DNA from: Geodermatophilus aquaeductus
Lineage (GTDB): Bacteria; Actinomycetota; Actinomycetes; Mycobacteriales; Geodermatophilaceae
Assembly (NCBI RefSeq): GCF_900182545.1
Contig: NZ_FXTJ01000001.1
Location: 248,001-312,000 of the forward strand
Direction of reading: 5' to 3'
DNA: 64,000 bases
Positions 38,841 to 47,150 of this stretch are shown in pieces. Position numbers and translations under genes: made by a program. The notes beneath the pieces are model-generated. The model was not told where the DNA came from, ran no database searches, and saw only the letters and a list, made by a program, of their open reading frames with translations. How positions within the stretch are numbered: the first letter of the stretch is position 1; each line of letters begins with the position of its first letter.

Positions 38841-39050
38841 GTGGCGGTCGTGCTGCTGGTGGTGGCGTTGGTGGTCGTCGTGCTCGTGATGCGGGCGACC
38901 GTCGTCGCCGGGCGTGGACTGCGCAGGCCGCAGCCGCCGACCGCCGGCCCGCGGCCCGCGGACCCGGTCCGCCCGGTGGCGCCCGACGACGACCCCGAGT
39001 TCCTCCGCGAGCTCGCCCGCCGCGTCCGGCGCGACGACTCCCCCGCCTGA
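38841..39050 (+). CDS. Small single-pass membrane protein
   Basis: A 69-residue protein opens with one strongly hydrophobic helix (VAVVLLVVALVVVVLVM). A Pro/Arg-rich stretch follows, then an acidic-to-basic end (DDDPEFLRELARRVRRDDSPA). GTG 38841 has a strong AGGAGGGGG ribosome-binding site six bases upstream, which supports it as a real gene. A possible -10 (TACGCT) is at 38800-38805. It is divergent from the Lrp gene. Function unknown. Confidence 0.65.
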   Translation: MAVVLLVVALVVVVLVMRATVVAGRGLRRPQPPTAGPRPADPVRPVAPDDDPEFLRELARRVRRDDSPA

Positions 39051-39064
39051 CGCCCGTCGTCCCC

Positions 39065-39086
39065 GTGCACTTCCGCGGAAGTGCAC
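39065..39086. repeat. Perfect 22-bp palindrome
   Basis: Arms GTGCACTTCC and GGAAGTGCAC surround a central GC. It lies 15 bases after a small membrane protein gene and 10 bases before the 3' end of the next gene on the other strand. It could be a terminator stem, but its GTGCAC ends recall the hairpin array at 57037-57266. Confidence 0.7.
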
Positions 39087-39095
39087 GCACCTGAC

Positions 39096-39434
39096 CTAGG
39101 CGGCGGTGCCGCCGAAGAGACGGCGCCAGCCGCGCGGCCCGGTCGGCTCGGGCTCGCCCTCGGACCCCGTGCCCGGCACGGCCGGGACGGCGTCCATGCG
39201 TGCGGTCACGTCGCCCTCGTCGCCTGCGGGACCCCGGTCGAGCGAGCCGGGCCAGCCGAGCCCGCCACCGGTGGTCGTGTCCCCAGGCCAGCCCAGGTCG
39301 CCCTCGGTCCCCTGCGCGGTCGCCTCGACCGCGTCGGGGGCGTGCCGGGTCGGCGTCCCGTCGGGCCGGTACGCCAGTGCGGCGGCCACGATCGGGTCGG
39401 TCCCGGCTCCGTCGGCGGCTGCGTGCCTACCCAC
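39096..39434 (-). CDS. Small hypothetical protein starting MGRH, with two LGWPG repeats
   Basis: A 112-residue hydrophilic protein without membrane segments. It starts MGRHAAAD, has two copies of a GLGWPG-like motif (DLGWPG and GLGWPG) in the middle, and ends in GPRGWRRLFGG. Short actinobacterial proteins with MGRH starts and a GWRR-F-G end are familiar but have no known role. GTG 39434 has GGGGGA six bases upstream. It sits downstream of the cytochrome c maturation operon, beyond a hairpin. Confidence 0.6.
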   Translation of the reverse strand: MGRHAAADGAGTDPIVAAALAYRPDGTPTRHAPDAVEATAQGTEGDLGWPGDTTTGGGLGWPGSLDRGPAGDEGDVTARMDAVPAVPGTGSEGEPEPTGPRGWRRLFGGTAA

Positions 39435-39506
39435 GGTGGTCCCCCGTGCGAGCAGTCATGCGCCCATCGGACCACGAGGGGACGGCGTCCCGCCCGCGTA
39501 CCCCCT

Positions 39507-39523
39507 CACCCGAGTGACGGGTG
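39507..39523. terminator. Short hairpin after the cytochrome c maturation operon
   Basis: Arms CACCCG and CGGGTG enclose a five-base loop (AGTGA). It lies 27 bases beyond the ccsB stop on the minus strand and upstream of the MGRH gene. The stem is short, so it is a modest terminator. Confidence 0.5.
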
Positions 39524-39550
39524 CGCGCGGTGTGACGAACGGGGCGCAGG

Positions 39551-40510
39551 TCAGTTGACGCCGCCGTAGCTGTGCAGCCCCGAGGACACCATGTTGACGT
39601 AGAGCAGGTTGAAGACCATGACGCCGAGGCCCACCACGTTGACCCACGCCGCGGGACGCCCGCGCCAGCCGGCCGTCGTCCGGGCGTGCAGGTAGGCGGC
39701 GTAGACCACCCACGCGATGAAGGCCCAGGTCTCCTTGGGGTCCCAGCCCCAGAAGCGGCCCCAGGCGCTCTCGGCCCAGATGGCGCCGGCGATGACGGCG
39801 AAGGTCCAGATCGGGAAGCCGAAGACGGCGGTGCGGTGCGCGACCCGGTCCAGCGTGGCGGCCGAGGGGATCCGCGCGACCAGCCGCGAGGACGACGGGT
39901 CACCGCCGCGGGCCTCGAACCGGCTGCGGACCAGGTACAGCACGCTGGCGATGCCGCTGACGAAGAAGACGCCGAAGCCGAGGATCGCCGTCGTGACGTG
40001 CACGGCCAGCCAGCTCGAGCGCAGCGCCGCCACCAGCGGGGCGCCCTCGACGTAGAGGAACAGCCCGATGGCGACCAGGCTGACCACGACCGGGGCGAGG
40101 ACGAACAGCCCGAGGTGCCGCAGGCCCGGCGAGCGGACGGCGAGCACGACGAAGGCCACGACGGCGACCAGCACGACCGCGGTGGCGAACTCGTACATGT
40201 TGCCCCAGGGCAGCCGGTCGAGGGCCAGCCCACGGGTGACGAGGACGCCGGTGTGGGTGAGCGCGCCGAGGACGGTGAGCAGCATCGCCACCTGCCCCCA
40301 GCGGCGCACCGCCGGCGGGTCGTCCAGCGCCGGCGTCTCCACCGCCGCGGGCCCGTCGGCCGGGGCGCCGGCGCCGACCAGCGCGCGCTCGGGCGCCGGA
40401 CGGCGGCCGAAGGCAAGCTGGGCGCAGAAGGCGACGACGGCCAGCGAGTACAGGCCGACGCTGGTCGAGAACAGGGTGTCCGACAGTCCGGACAGCTGGT
40501 CGGCGGTCAC
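39551..40510 (-). CDS. ccsB: Cytochrome c biogenesis protein CcsB/ResC
   Basis: The 319-residue protein has eight or so helices and the haem-handling tryptophan-rich motif near the C-terminus (WGRFWGWDPKETWAFIAWVVYAAYLHAR). Another conserved part is LPWGNMYEFATAVVL, with a His in SSWLAVHVTTAILGFG. With ResB it forms the system II synthetase that carries haem across the membrane and attaches it to cytochrome c. It starts at GTG 40510, overlapping the resB stop. The 3' end lies 116 bases from the next gene. Confidence 0.95.
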   Translation of the reverse strand: MTADQLSGLSDTLFSTSVGLYSLAVVAFCAQLAFGRRPAPERALVGAGAPADGPAAVETPALDDPPAVRRWGQVAMLLTVLGALTHTGVLVTRGLALDRLPWGNMYEFATAVVLVAVVAFVVLAVRSPGLRHLGLFVLAPVVVSLVAIGLFLYVEGAPLVAALRSSWLAVHVTTAILGFGVFFVSGIASVLYLVRSRFEARGGDPSSSRLVARIPSAATLDRVAHRTAVFGFPIWTFAVIAGAIWAESAWGRFWGWDPKETWAFIAWVVYAAYLHARTTAGWRGRPAAWVNVVGLGVMVFNLLYVNMVSSGLHSYGGVN

Positions 40511-42144
40511 TCGGGTGTGCCTCCGGTCGGGGGTGCGGCCCCGGACGGGGCGCGGGGTGCGGCACGGGCGGCCAGGGCCGTCCGCAGGTCGTCGGTGAGC
40601 GCCGTGAAGCGCGGTCCGCTGTCGCCGCTGCCGCGGGTCAGCGCGCCGACCTCCAGGACGGTACCGCCGTCCCCGGGCCGGCCGGCGGCGCGGGCGAAGA
40701 CCCGCTCCCGGCGCAGCAGCAGCATGCCGAGCAGGCCGGCGAGCACCGCGATCGCCGCGGCGAGCACCCACACCTGTCCCGGGTCGTGCGAGAACTGCAG
40801 GGCGGCGAACTCCTTGTAGCCGGTGAAGGTCACCGTCGTCCCGTCGGGCAGGGCCAGCGACTCCCCGACCGACAGGTTGCCCCGGGCGACCTCGCTGAGC
40901 CGGCCGCGCTCGATCTGCGAGGCGTCGAGCGAGTACACCGACTGCGGCAGCCCGGAGTCCAGGCCGAGGTAGCCCTCGTAGGCCACGATCGCCACCTGCG
41001 GCGCGAGCGGCCGCGGGTCGATCGAGGTGAGGATGCCGGCCTGGGTCAGCCCGGTGGGCGCGAAGAACCCCTGCAGGGCCAGCTGGTCGTCGGTGCCGGC
41101 GCCGAGGTCGGGGAGCTTGAGCGCGCCCTCGCTGGCCATCGTGCCCTGGTCGGTGGGCAGGAACGGCGCCGAGACGTCGTCGAAGCTGGTCCCGTCGGGG
41201 CGGGTGACGGTGAACGTCGGGCTGAACCCGTGGCCGGTGACGTACACGCGGTCGCCGTCGACGCGCAGCGGGTCGTTGACGCCGATCGTCGTGGGCCGGC
41301 CCTCGGCACCGGGGGCGCCGTAGGTGATGTCGGCGGTGAAGGAGGACGCGGTGAGGTCCTCCTCGTACTCGGCGCGGAAGTCGTCGAGGCCCACGCAGAT
41401 CGGCGTCAGGTCGCTGCCCTCGACCAGGGCGCCGGAGGAGTACGTGTCGTACTGCTGGAAGGAGTTGCAGAACCGCTGGCCCTCGGTGACCAGGATGCTG
41501 CCCTCGTAGCCCCAGAGCTTGCCGCCGGCCAGGGCCAGCAGCAGGCCGACCAGCGCCAGGTGGAAGACCAGGTTGCCGGTCTCCTTGAGCGCGCCCTTCT
41601 CGGCCGACAGCTCGGCGGTGCCGTTCCGCTCGCGCCGGACGACGCGGTAGCGGCGCACGCGCAGCTCCTCCTCGACCGTGTCGAGGGCGTCGGCCGACGG
41701 CAGCGGAGTGGCCAGCGCGGCGGAGTCGGGCAGCCGGGTCAACCGGCGGGGCGCGGGCGGCGGCGCGGTGCGCAGCGCGCGGGCGTGCTCGAGGGCGCGC
41801 GGCAGCACGCAGCCGATGAGGGAGACGAACAGCAGCAGGTAGACCGCGGCGAACCACGGCGAGCTGAAGACGTCGAAGAGGTACAGCCGGTCGAGCAGCG
41901 GCGCCAGCGTCGGGTGGTCGGCGAAGTACCGGCTGACGTTGCTCTGCGACAGCGAGCGCTGGGGCAGCAGCGAGCCGGGGATGGCGGCCAGCGCGAGCAG
42001 GAACAGCAGGATGATCGCCGTCCGCATCGCGGTGAGCCGCCGCCACTGGCGCAGCAGGAACCCGCCGGTGCGGCGCAGCGCGGACGGGCGGGCCGACGGC
42101 GGGGGCGGCGCGGCGGCCGGCCGCGGCGGGGCGGTGGTCGTCAC
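40507..42144 (-). CDS. resB: Cytochrome c biogenesis protein ResB
   Basis: ResB, 545 residues, has three N-terminal helices (TAMRTAIILLFLLALAAIPGSLLPQR, then FAAVYLLLFVSLIGCVLPRALEHARAL and NLVFHLALVGLLLALAGGKLWGYEG), a large outer domain, and a fourth helix near the C-terminus (VWVLAAAIAVLAGLLGMLLL). The outer domain includes GYLGLDSGLPQSVYSLD. It partners with CcsB in haem ligation. GTG 42144 overlaps the ccdA stop. Confidence 0.94.
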   Translation of the reverse strand: MTTTAPPRPAAAPPPPSARPSALRRTGGFLLRQWRRLTAMRTAIILLFLLALAAIPGSLLPQRSLSQSNVSRYFADHPTLAPLLDRLYLFDVFSSPWFAAVYLLLFVSLIGCVLPRALEHARALRTAPPPAPRRLTRLPDSAALATPLPSADALDTVEEELRVRRYRVVRRERNGTAELSAEKGALKETGNLVFHLALVGLLLALAGGKLWGYEGSILVTEGQRFCNSFQQYDTYSSGALVEGSDLTPICVGLDDFRAEYEEDLTASSFTADITYGAPGAEGRPTTIGVNDPLRVDGDRVYVTGHGFSPTFTVTRPDGTSFDDVSAPFLPTDQGTMASEGALKLPDLGAGTDDQLALQGFFAPTGLTQAGILTSIDPRPLAPQVAIVAYEGYLGLDSGLPQSVYSLDASQIERGRLSEVARGNLSVGESLALPDGTTVTFTGYKEFAALQFSHDPGQVWVLAAAIAVLAGLLGMLLLRRERVFARAAGRPGDGGTVLEVGALTRGSGDSGPRFTALTDDLRTALAARAAPRAPSGAAPPTGGTPE

Positions 42145-42959
42145 AGCGGGGCCCCCTCGCCCAGGCCGGTGACGGCGAGCCAGGACCGCAGCCAGGCCAT
42201 CATCTCGGTCCAGGCGCCGGTGACCAGGAGCAGGCCGACGACGACGAGCACCGCGCCGCCGAAGCGGGTGACGCCGCGGGCGTGCCGGCGCAGGAACGCC
42301 GTCGCCCCGACCGCCCAGCGGGCGCCGAGCGCGACGAGCACGAAGGGCACGCCCAGGCCCAGGCAGTAGGCGACCGACAGCAGCGCGCCGCGGCCGGCGG
42401 TGGCCTCGGTGTAGGCCAGCGAATAGACCGCCGACAGGGTCGGTCCCAGGCACGGCGTCCAGCCGAGCCCGAACACGACGCCGAGCAGCGGGGCACCGGC
42501 CAGCCCGGCCGCCGGCCGCACCGACAGCCGCGCGGTGCGCTGCAGGAAGGGCAGCCAGCCGAGGAAGCCCAGCCCGACGACGATGACGACCGCGCCCATG
42601 ACCCGGGTGATGACGTCGTCGTACTGGACGAGCAGCCGGCCCAGCCCGCCGAAGGCGGCGCCGGCGGCGACGAAGACGACGGTGAAGCCGAGGACGAACA
42701 GCAGCGCGCCGAGCACCATGCGCCCGCGCGGGGTGCGCTCGTCGGTGCGGACGGCGGTCGCCGTGGCTCCCCCGCCGGCCGGGGTGGGCGCGGGGGCGGT
42801 CCGGGCGCCGCTGCCCACCAGGCCGGTGACGTAGGACAGGTAGCCGGGCACCAGCGGCAGCACGCAGGGCGAGGCGAAGCTGACCAGCCCGGCCAGCGCA
42901 GCGACCGCGGCCGCCACCAGCAGCGGGCCGTCGGCCACCAGGGCGCCGATGCCGTCCAT
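42141..42959 (-). CDS. ccdA: Cytochrome c biogenesis protein CcdA
   Basis: CcdA moves reducing equivalents from cytoplasmic thioredoxin to the outer face, where ResA keeps apocytochrome cysteines reduced. The 272-residue protein has six helices and the paired membrane cysteines in LVSFASPCVLPLVPGYLSYVTG and FGLGWTPCLGPTLSAVYSL. A linker of about 30 residues, rich in Ala, Thr and Pro, follows the first helix. ATG 42959 shares its A with the resA stop. Confidence 0.95.
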   Translation of the reverse strand: MDGIGALVADGPLLVAAAVAALAGLVSFASPCVLPLVPGYLSYVTGLVGSGARTAPAPTPAGGGATATAVRTDERTPRGRMVLGALLFVLGFTVVFVAAGAAFGGLGRLLVQYDDVITRVMGAVVIVVGLGFLGWLPFLQRTARLSVRPAAGLAGAPLLGVVFGLGWTPCLGPTLSAVYSLAYTEATAGRGALLSVAYCLGLGVPFVLVALGARWAVGATAFLRRHARGVTRFGGAVLVVVGLLLVTGAWTEMMAWLRSWLAVTGLGEGAPL

Positions 42960-43588
42960 CAGCCCTCCCCGAGCAGCCGGTCGAGGACGGCGCGCAGGTC
43001 GTCCTGCGCCACCTCGCCGGTGTAGACGGCGGCCACCCGGCCCTCGCGGTCGAGCACGATGGTGGACGGGATCGCGTTGGCCGGGTAGTCCCGGAACGCG
43101 AGCGCGACCTCGCCGGCGGGGTCGTACAGCGAGGGGAACTCGATGCCCTGGGTGTCGACGAAGGCCTGCCCGAACTGCTCGTCGGGCTCCTTGACGTTGA
43201 GGCCCAGGAACTCGACGCCCTCGTCGCGGACCTCGGCGTAGACCTCCTGGAACTGCGGCGTCTCCACCCGGCAGGGCGCGCACCAGGAGCCCCAGAAGTT
43301 GAGGACGGCGATCTGCCCGGCGAGCTCGTCGGACGTCCAGTCGCCGCCGCCGAGCAGCGTGCCGCCGAAGTCGGGCGCGGCGTCGCGCTCGACCTCGGGG
43401 ATCACCTCGCCGGCCGGCGTGGCCGCGACGAAGCGGAACTCGCCGCCGTTGCTGACGTCGACGGCGTTCGCGCCGGTGCTGCAGCCGGTGAGCAGGGCGG
43501 CCGACGCGAGGACGGCGGTCAGGGCGCGCCTCCCGGGGTCCCCGCGGAAGCGTGGAGCGCCGGCGGAGCGCTTTCGTGGGGTGGTCAT
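42959..43588 (-). CDS. resA: Thiol-disulfide oxidoreductase ResA/TlpA-like lipoprotein
   Basis: The 209-residue protein has a lipoprotein signal with LLTGC (Cys36) and a TlpA-type thioredoxin fold with the active site WCAPC (Cys103 and Cys106). FLGLNVKEPDEQFGQAFVD and the cis-proline region NAIPSTIVLDREG are typical. It would reduce the haem-binding cysteines of apocytochrome c with electrons from CcdA. ATG 43588 overlaps the stop of the upstream histidine phosphatase gene by four bases, so the operon likely begins further up at hemL or earlier. Confidence 0.94.
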   Translation of the reverse strand: MTTPRKRSAGAPRFRGDPGRRALTAVLASAALLTGCSTGANAVDVSNGGEFRFVAATPAGEVIPEVERDAAPDFGGTLLGGGDWTSDELAGQIAVLNFWGSWCAPCRVETPQFQEVYAEVRDEGVEFLGLNVKEPDEQFGQAFVDTQGIEFPSLYDPAGEVALAFRDYPANAIPSTIVLDREGRVAAVYTGEVAQDDLRAVLDRLLGEG

Positions 43589-44217
43589 GCCCCGGGCACC
43601 GCATCGGGGTCGGTGGCTCCGGCCGGCTCGGCGTAGCCGATGCCCGCGACCCGGTCGCCCTCGTAGGTCACCGAGGTCACGCTGGCCAGCCCGCACTGCC
43701 GCCGTCGCGGGTCGTGCGCGTACCGCCGGCCCTCTAGGTGCAGGCGCAGGGTCCAGATGGGCAACTGGTGGCTCACGCAGACCGCCGCGCTGCCGCGAGC
43801 GGCGTCGCGGGCGGCCTCCACGGCCATGAGCATCCGCGCAGCGATCTCCACGTAGGGCTCGCCCCACGACGGCCGCACGGGGTTGCGCAGCTTCCACCAG
43901 TCCCGCGGCCGGCGGGCCACCCCGCCACCGCCGCCGACCCGGGTGCCCTCGAAGGCGTTGCCGGCCTCGATGAGCCGCTCGTCGACCGCCACCGGCAGGT
44001 CCAGCGCCTCGGCGATCGGCGCGGCGGTCTGCCGGGCGCGCTCGAGCGGGCTGGACACCAGGTACGTGACGTCGCGGCCGGTGAACCACTCCGCGGCGCG
44101 GCGGGCCATGCCCTCACCGGCCTCGGACAGCCGGAAGCCGGGCAGCCGGCCGTAGAGCACGCCGGTGGGGTTGAACACCTCCCCGTGCCGCAGGAGGTGG
44201 ACGACGGTCGTCTCCAT
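43585..44217 (-). CDS. Histidine phosphatase (phosphoglycerate mutase-like) protein
   Basis: The 210-residue protein begins with the catalytic LLRHGEV motif near residue 8. It has the second conserved Arg in SSPLERARQTA, a Glu in RLIEAGNAFEG and the second His in CVSHQLPIWTLRLHL. It lies between hemL and resA, as Rv0525 does in mycobacteria. The substrate is unknown; true phosphoglycerate mutase activity is unlikely from length and context. The conserved position suggests a link to haem or cytochrome c supply. Confidence 0.9.
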   Translation of the reverse strand: METTVVHLLRHGEVFNPTGVLYGRLPGFRLSEAGEGMARRAAEWFTGRDVTYLVSSPLERARQTAAPIAEALDLPVAVDERLIEAGNAFEGTRVGGGGGVARRPRDWWKLRNPVRPSWGEPYVEIAARMLMAVEAARDAARGSAAVCVSHQLPIWTLRLHLEGRRYAHDPRRRQCGLASVTSVTYEGDRVAGIGYAEPAGATDPDAVPGA

Positions 44218-45596
44218 CAGGGCTGCAGCTCCTGGGCGTCCTTGGAGTCCGCGTCGGACGGGGCGTCGGCGGGGTCGGCGGCCGCGGCAGCGCGGGCGGC
44301 GGCGGGCAGCGCGTCGAGCACCCGCTCCACGGCCTCGTCGTCGAGCGCGGCGCTGACGAACCAGGACTCGAACGCCGACGGCGGCAGGTACACGCCGCGG
44401 GCGAGCATCTCGTGGAAGAAGGCGCGGTGCGCCGCGGTGTCCTGGGTGCGGGCGTCGTCGTAGTCGCGCACCCGGCGCTCGTCGGGCACGAAGAAGACCG
44501 AGAACATCGAGCCGGCCTGCTGCACCCGGTGCGGGACGCCGGCGGCGAACAGGGCCGCGCTGGTCGCCCCGCGCAGGGTGACCGCGACCCGGTCGCAGCG
44601 CGCGTAGACGTCGTCGGTGCACAGCCGCAGCGTGGTGAGCCCCGCGGCGACCGCGACCGGGTTCCCCGACAGGGTGCCCGCCTGGTAGACCGGCCCGACC
44701 GGGGCGAGCTGCTCCATCAGGTCGGCGCGGCCGCCGAACGCGGCGGCCGGCAGCCCGCCGCCCATGACCTTGCCGAAGGTCATGAGGTCGGCGTCGACGG
44801 GGTCGAGGCCGTACCAGCCCGAGCGGGACACCCGGAAACCGGTCATGACCTCGTCGAGCAGCAGCAGCGCGCCGTGCTCGGCGGTGATGCGGCGCAGCGC
44901 GGCGTTGAAGCCGTCCAGCGGCGGGACGACGCCCATGTTGCCGGGCGCGGCCTCGCTGACGACGACGGCGATGTCGGACCCGCGCTCGGCGAAGACGGCC
45001 TCGACCGCGGCGACGTCGTTGTAGGGCAGCACGATCGTGTCGGCGGCCGCGCCGGTGGTGACGCCGGGGGTGTCGGGCAGGCCGAGGGTGGCGACGCCGG
45101 AGCCGGCCGAGGCCAGCAGCGCGTCGACGTGGCCGTGGTAGCAGCCGGCGAACTTGACCACCAGCGGCCGGCCGGTGGCGCCGCGGGCCAGCCGCACCGC
45201 CGAGAGCACCGCCTCGGTGCCGGAGTTGACCAGCCGGACCCGCTCCACCGGGGCGCGGTCGACGATCTCCTGCGCCAGGTCCAGCTCGCCCTCGGTGGGC
45301 GCGCCGAAGGACAGGCCGCGGCGGGCGGCAGCGGTGACCGCCTCGACGACGGCCGGGTGGGCGTGGCCCAGGATCATCGGCCCCCACGAGGCGACCAGGT
45401 CCACGTAGCGGCGGCCGTCGGCGTCGCTGAGCCAGGCACCCTGCCCCTGCGCCATGAACCGCGGGGTGCCGCCGACCGCGCGGAAGGCCCGCACCGGCGA
45501 GTTCACCCCACCGGGGGTGACGCGCTGCGCGCGGGCGAACAGGTCGGCGGAGACGGGTGCCGCGTAGTCGTACCGCGTCGTGTCCAGCGAGGTCAC
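44217..45596 (-). CDS. hemL: Glutamate-1-semialdehyde 2,1-aminomutase
   Basis: HemL converts glutamate-1-semialdehyde to 5-aminolevulinate with pyridoxal phosphate. The 459-residue enzyme has [22 protein letters not shown] at the N-terminus, [32 protein letters not shown], and the cofactor lysine in [20 protein letters not shown]-terminal Ala/Asp-rich tail of about 25 residues is extra. It starts at GTG 45596 and overlaps the stop of the gene before it. With hemA it forms the C5 pathway. Confidence 0.96.
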   Translation of the reverse strand: MTSLDTTRYDYAAPVSADLFARAQRVTPGGVNSPVRAFRAVGGTPRFMAQGQGAWLSDADGRRYVDLVASWGPMILGHAHPAVVEAVTAAARRGLSFGAPTEGELDLAQEIVDRAPVERVRLVNSGTEAVLSAVRLARGATGRPLVVKFAGCYHGHVDALLASAGSGVATLGLPDTPGVTTGAAADTIVLPYNDVAAVEAVFAERGSDIAVVVSEAAPGNMGVVPPLDGFNAALRRITAEHGALLLLDEVMTGFRVSRSGWYGLDPVDADLMTFGKVMGGGLPAAAFGGRADLMEQLAPVGPVYQAGTLSGNPVAVAAGLTTLRLCTDDVYARCDRVAVTLRGATSAALFAAGVPHRVQQAGSMFSVFFVPDERRVRDYDDARTQDTAAHRAFFHEMLARGVYLPPSAFESWFVSAALDDEAVERVLDALPAAARAAAAADPADAPSDADSKDAQELQP

Positions 45597-46123
45597 GGCC
45601 CCAGTGTCCCCCTGTCCCCTGAGCGGCCGCCGGGGGTGTCGGGGCCGGATGCGTGTGACGCTCCGCTCCCCGGCAGCGCCGCGAGCAGCGCGGCGGACAG
45701 CGCGGCGGGGTCGCGGGTGGGCACGAGCACGGTGCGCCCGTCGGTGAGCCGCAGCGGCAGCCCGGTGCGCCCGCGGGGCAGCGACCAGCCGCCGCCGAGG
45801 ACGGACGCACCGGCGTCCACGCCCGCCGTCCCCTCGCGGACCGCCCGCAGGTGGGCGGCGTCGACGTCGGCCAGCGGCACCCGCTCGCGGCCCACCGACA
45901 GCGCGGCGTCGGGACCGGCTCCGGACACCCGCACCGTCCACACGCGGCGGGCGGCCGAGCACCCGAAGGCGACGGTCCCCAGCACCGCGACGACGGCGAG
46001 GACCCGCACCAGCGGCGGCACGTCGGGCCCGGGCAGGACGACGTCCAGGACGACGAGGAGCCCGAGGACCCCGGCGACCAGCCACAGCGGCCGCCAGGAG
46101 CCCCCGGGCTCGACGTGGTCCAT
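45593..46123 (-). CDS. Hypothetical two-helix membrane protein in the haem operon
   Basis: A 176-residue protein with two transmembrane helices near the N-terminus ([22 protein letters not shown] and [22 protein letters not shown]) and a soluble beta-rich domain. The latter reads like a DUF3093 or PH-like fold ([40 protein letters not shown]). ATG 46123 follows the hemB stop by 10 bases, and its stop overlaps the hemL start. I do not recognise a function; the pattern of a final strand and an R-x-P-x-x-L helix is shared with other actinobacterial membrane proteins. Confidence 0.7.
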   Translation of the reverse strand: MDHVEPGGSWRPLWLVAGVLGLLVVLDVVLPGPDVPPLVRVLAVVAVLGTVAFGCSAARRVWTVRVSGAGPDAALSVGRERVPLADVDAAHLRAVREGTAGVDAGASVLGGGWSLPRGRTGLPLRLTDGRTVLVPTRDPAALSAALLAALPGSGASHASGPDTPGGRSGDRGTLGP

Positions 46124-46133
46124 CAGCGGCCGG

Positions 46134-47150
46134 TCAGCGCCGCAGCAGGCGCGCGGCCTCGACCGCCCAGTAGGTGAGCACCTGGCCGGCACCCGCGCGG
46201 CGGATGGCGGTGAGCGTCTCGAGGATGGCCCGCTCGCGGTCGATCCAGCCGTTGGCCGCGGCCGCCTCGACCATCGCGTACTCGCCGCTGACCTGGTAGG
46301 CGCTGACCGGGACGTCGACGGCGTCGGCGACCCGGGCGACGATGTCCAGGTAGGGCAGCGCCGGCTTGACCATGACGGCGTCGGCGCCCTCGGCGAGGTC
46401 CTGGCGCACCTCGCGCAGCGCCTCGTCGGCGTTGGGCGGGTCCATCTGGTAGGTCGAGCGGTCGCCGAACTGCGGCGCCCCCTCGGCCGCCTCGCGGAAG
46501 GGCCCGTAGAAGCCGGAGGCGTACTTCGCGGCGTAGGCCAGGATCGGCGTCTCGGTGAACGCCCGGCTGTCCAGCCCCCGGCGGATCGCCGCCACCTGCC
46601 CGTCCATCATCCCGCTGGGCGCGACGACGTGGGCGCCGGCCTGCGCCTGCGCGATGGCCACGGCGGCGTAGCGGTCCAGCGTCGGGTCGTTGTCCACGAC
46701 GCCGGCCGGCGTGACCACCCCGCAGTGCCCGTGGTCGGTGTACTCGCACAGACACAGGTCGGCGATCAGCACCAGCTCGTCGCCGAGGTCGGCGCGCAGC
46801 TGCTGCAGGGCGACGTTGACGATCCCGTCGGCGGCGTCGGCCTGCGAGCCCACGGCGTCCTTCTCCGACGGGATGCCGAACAGGACCAGCCCGCCGATGC
46901 CGGCCTCGGCCGCCTCGTGCGCGGCCTTCCGCAGCGAGTCCGGCGTGTGCTGGACGACGCCGGGCATCGAGCCGATCGGCACCGGCTCGGCGATGCCCTC
47001 CTTGACGAACACCGGCAGCACCAGGTCGGCCGGGGCCACCCGGGTCTGCGCGGTGAGCCGCCGCAGCGCGGGCGTCGACCGCAGCCGGCGCCCGCGCGCG
47101 AAGCCGGGGTTCGCGCCGCCCTGCGCTGGGTCCACCTGCGGAGGGGTCAC
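46134..47150 (-). CDS. hemB: Porphobilinogen synthase
   Basis: HemB condenses two 5-aminolevulinate molecules. The 338-residue protein has the zinc-type cysteine triad at residues 133, 135 and 143 (DLCLCEYTDHGHC). Both active-site lysines are present in YAAKYASGFYGPFR and VMVKPALPYLD. It is therefore the zinc-dependent and not the magnesium-only type. GTG 47150 overlaps the cobA-hemD stop by four bases. Confidence 0.97.
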   Translation of the reverse strand: MTPPQVDPAQGGANPGFARGRRLRSTPALRRLTAQTRVAPADLVLPVFVKEGIAEPVPIGSMPGVVQHTPDSLRKAAHEAAEAGIGGLVLFGIPSEKDAVGSQADAADGIVNVALQQLRADLGDELVLIADLCLCEYTDHGHCGVVTPAGVVDNDPTLDRYAAVAIAQAQAGAHVVAPSGMMDGQVAAIRRGLDSRAFTETPILAYAAKYASGFYGPFREAAEGAPQFGDRSTYQMDPPNADEALREVRQDLAEGADAVMVKPALPYLDIVARVADAVDVPVSAYQVSGEYAMVEAAAANGWIDRERAILETLTAIRRAGAGQVLTYWAVEAARLLRR

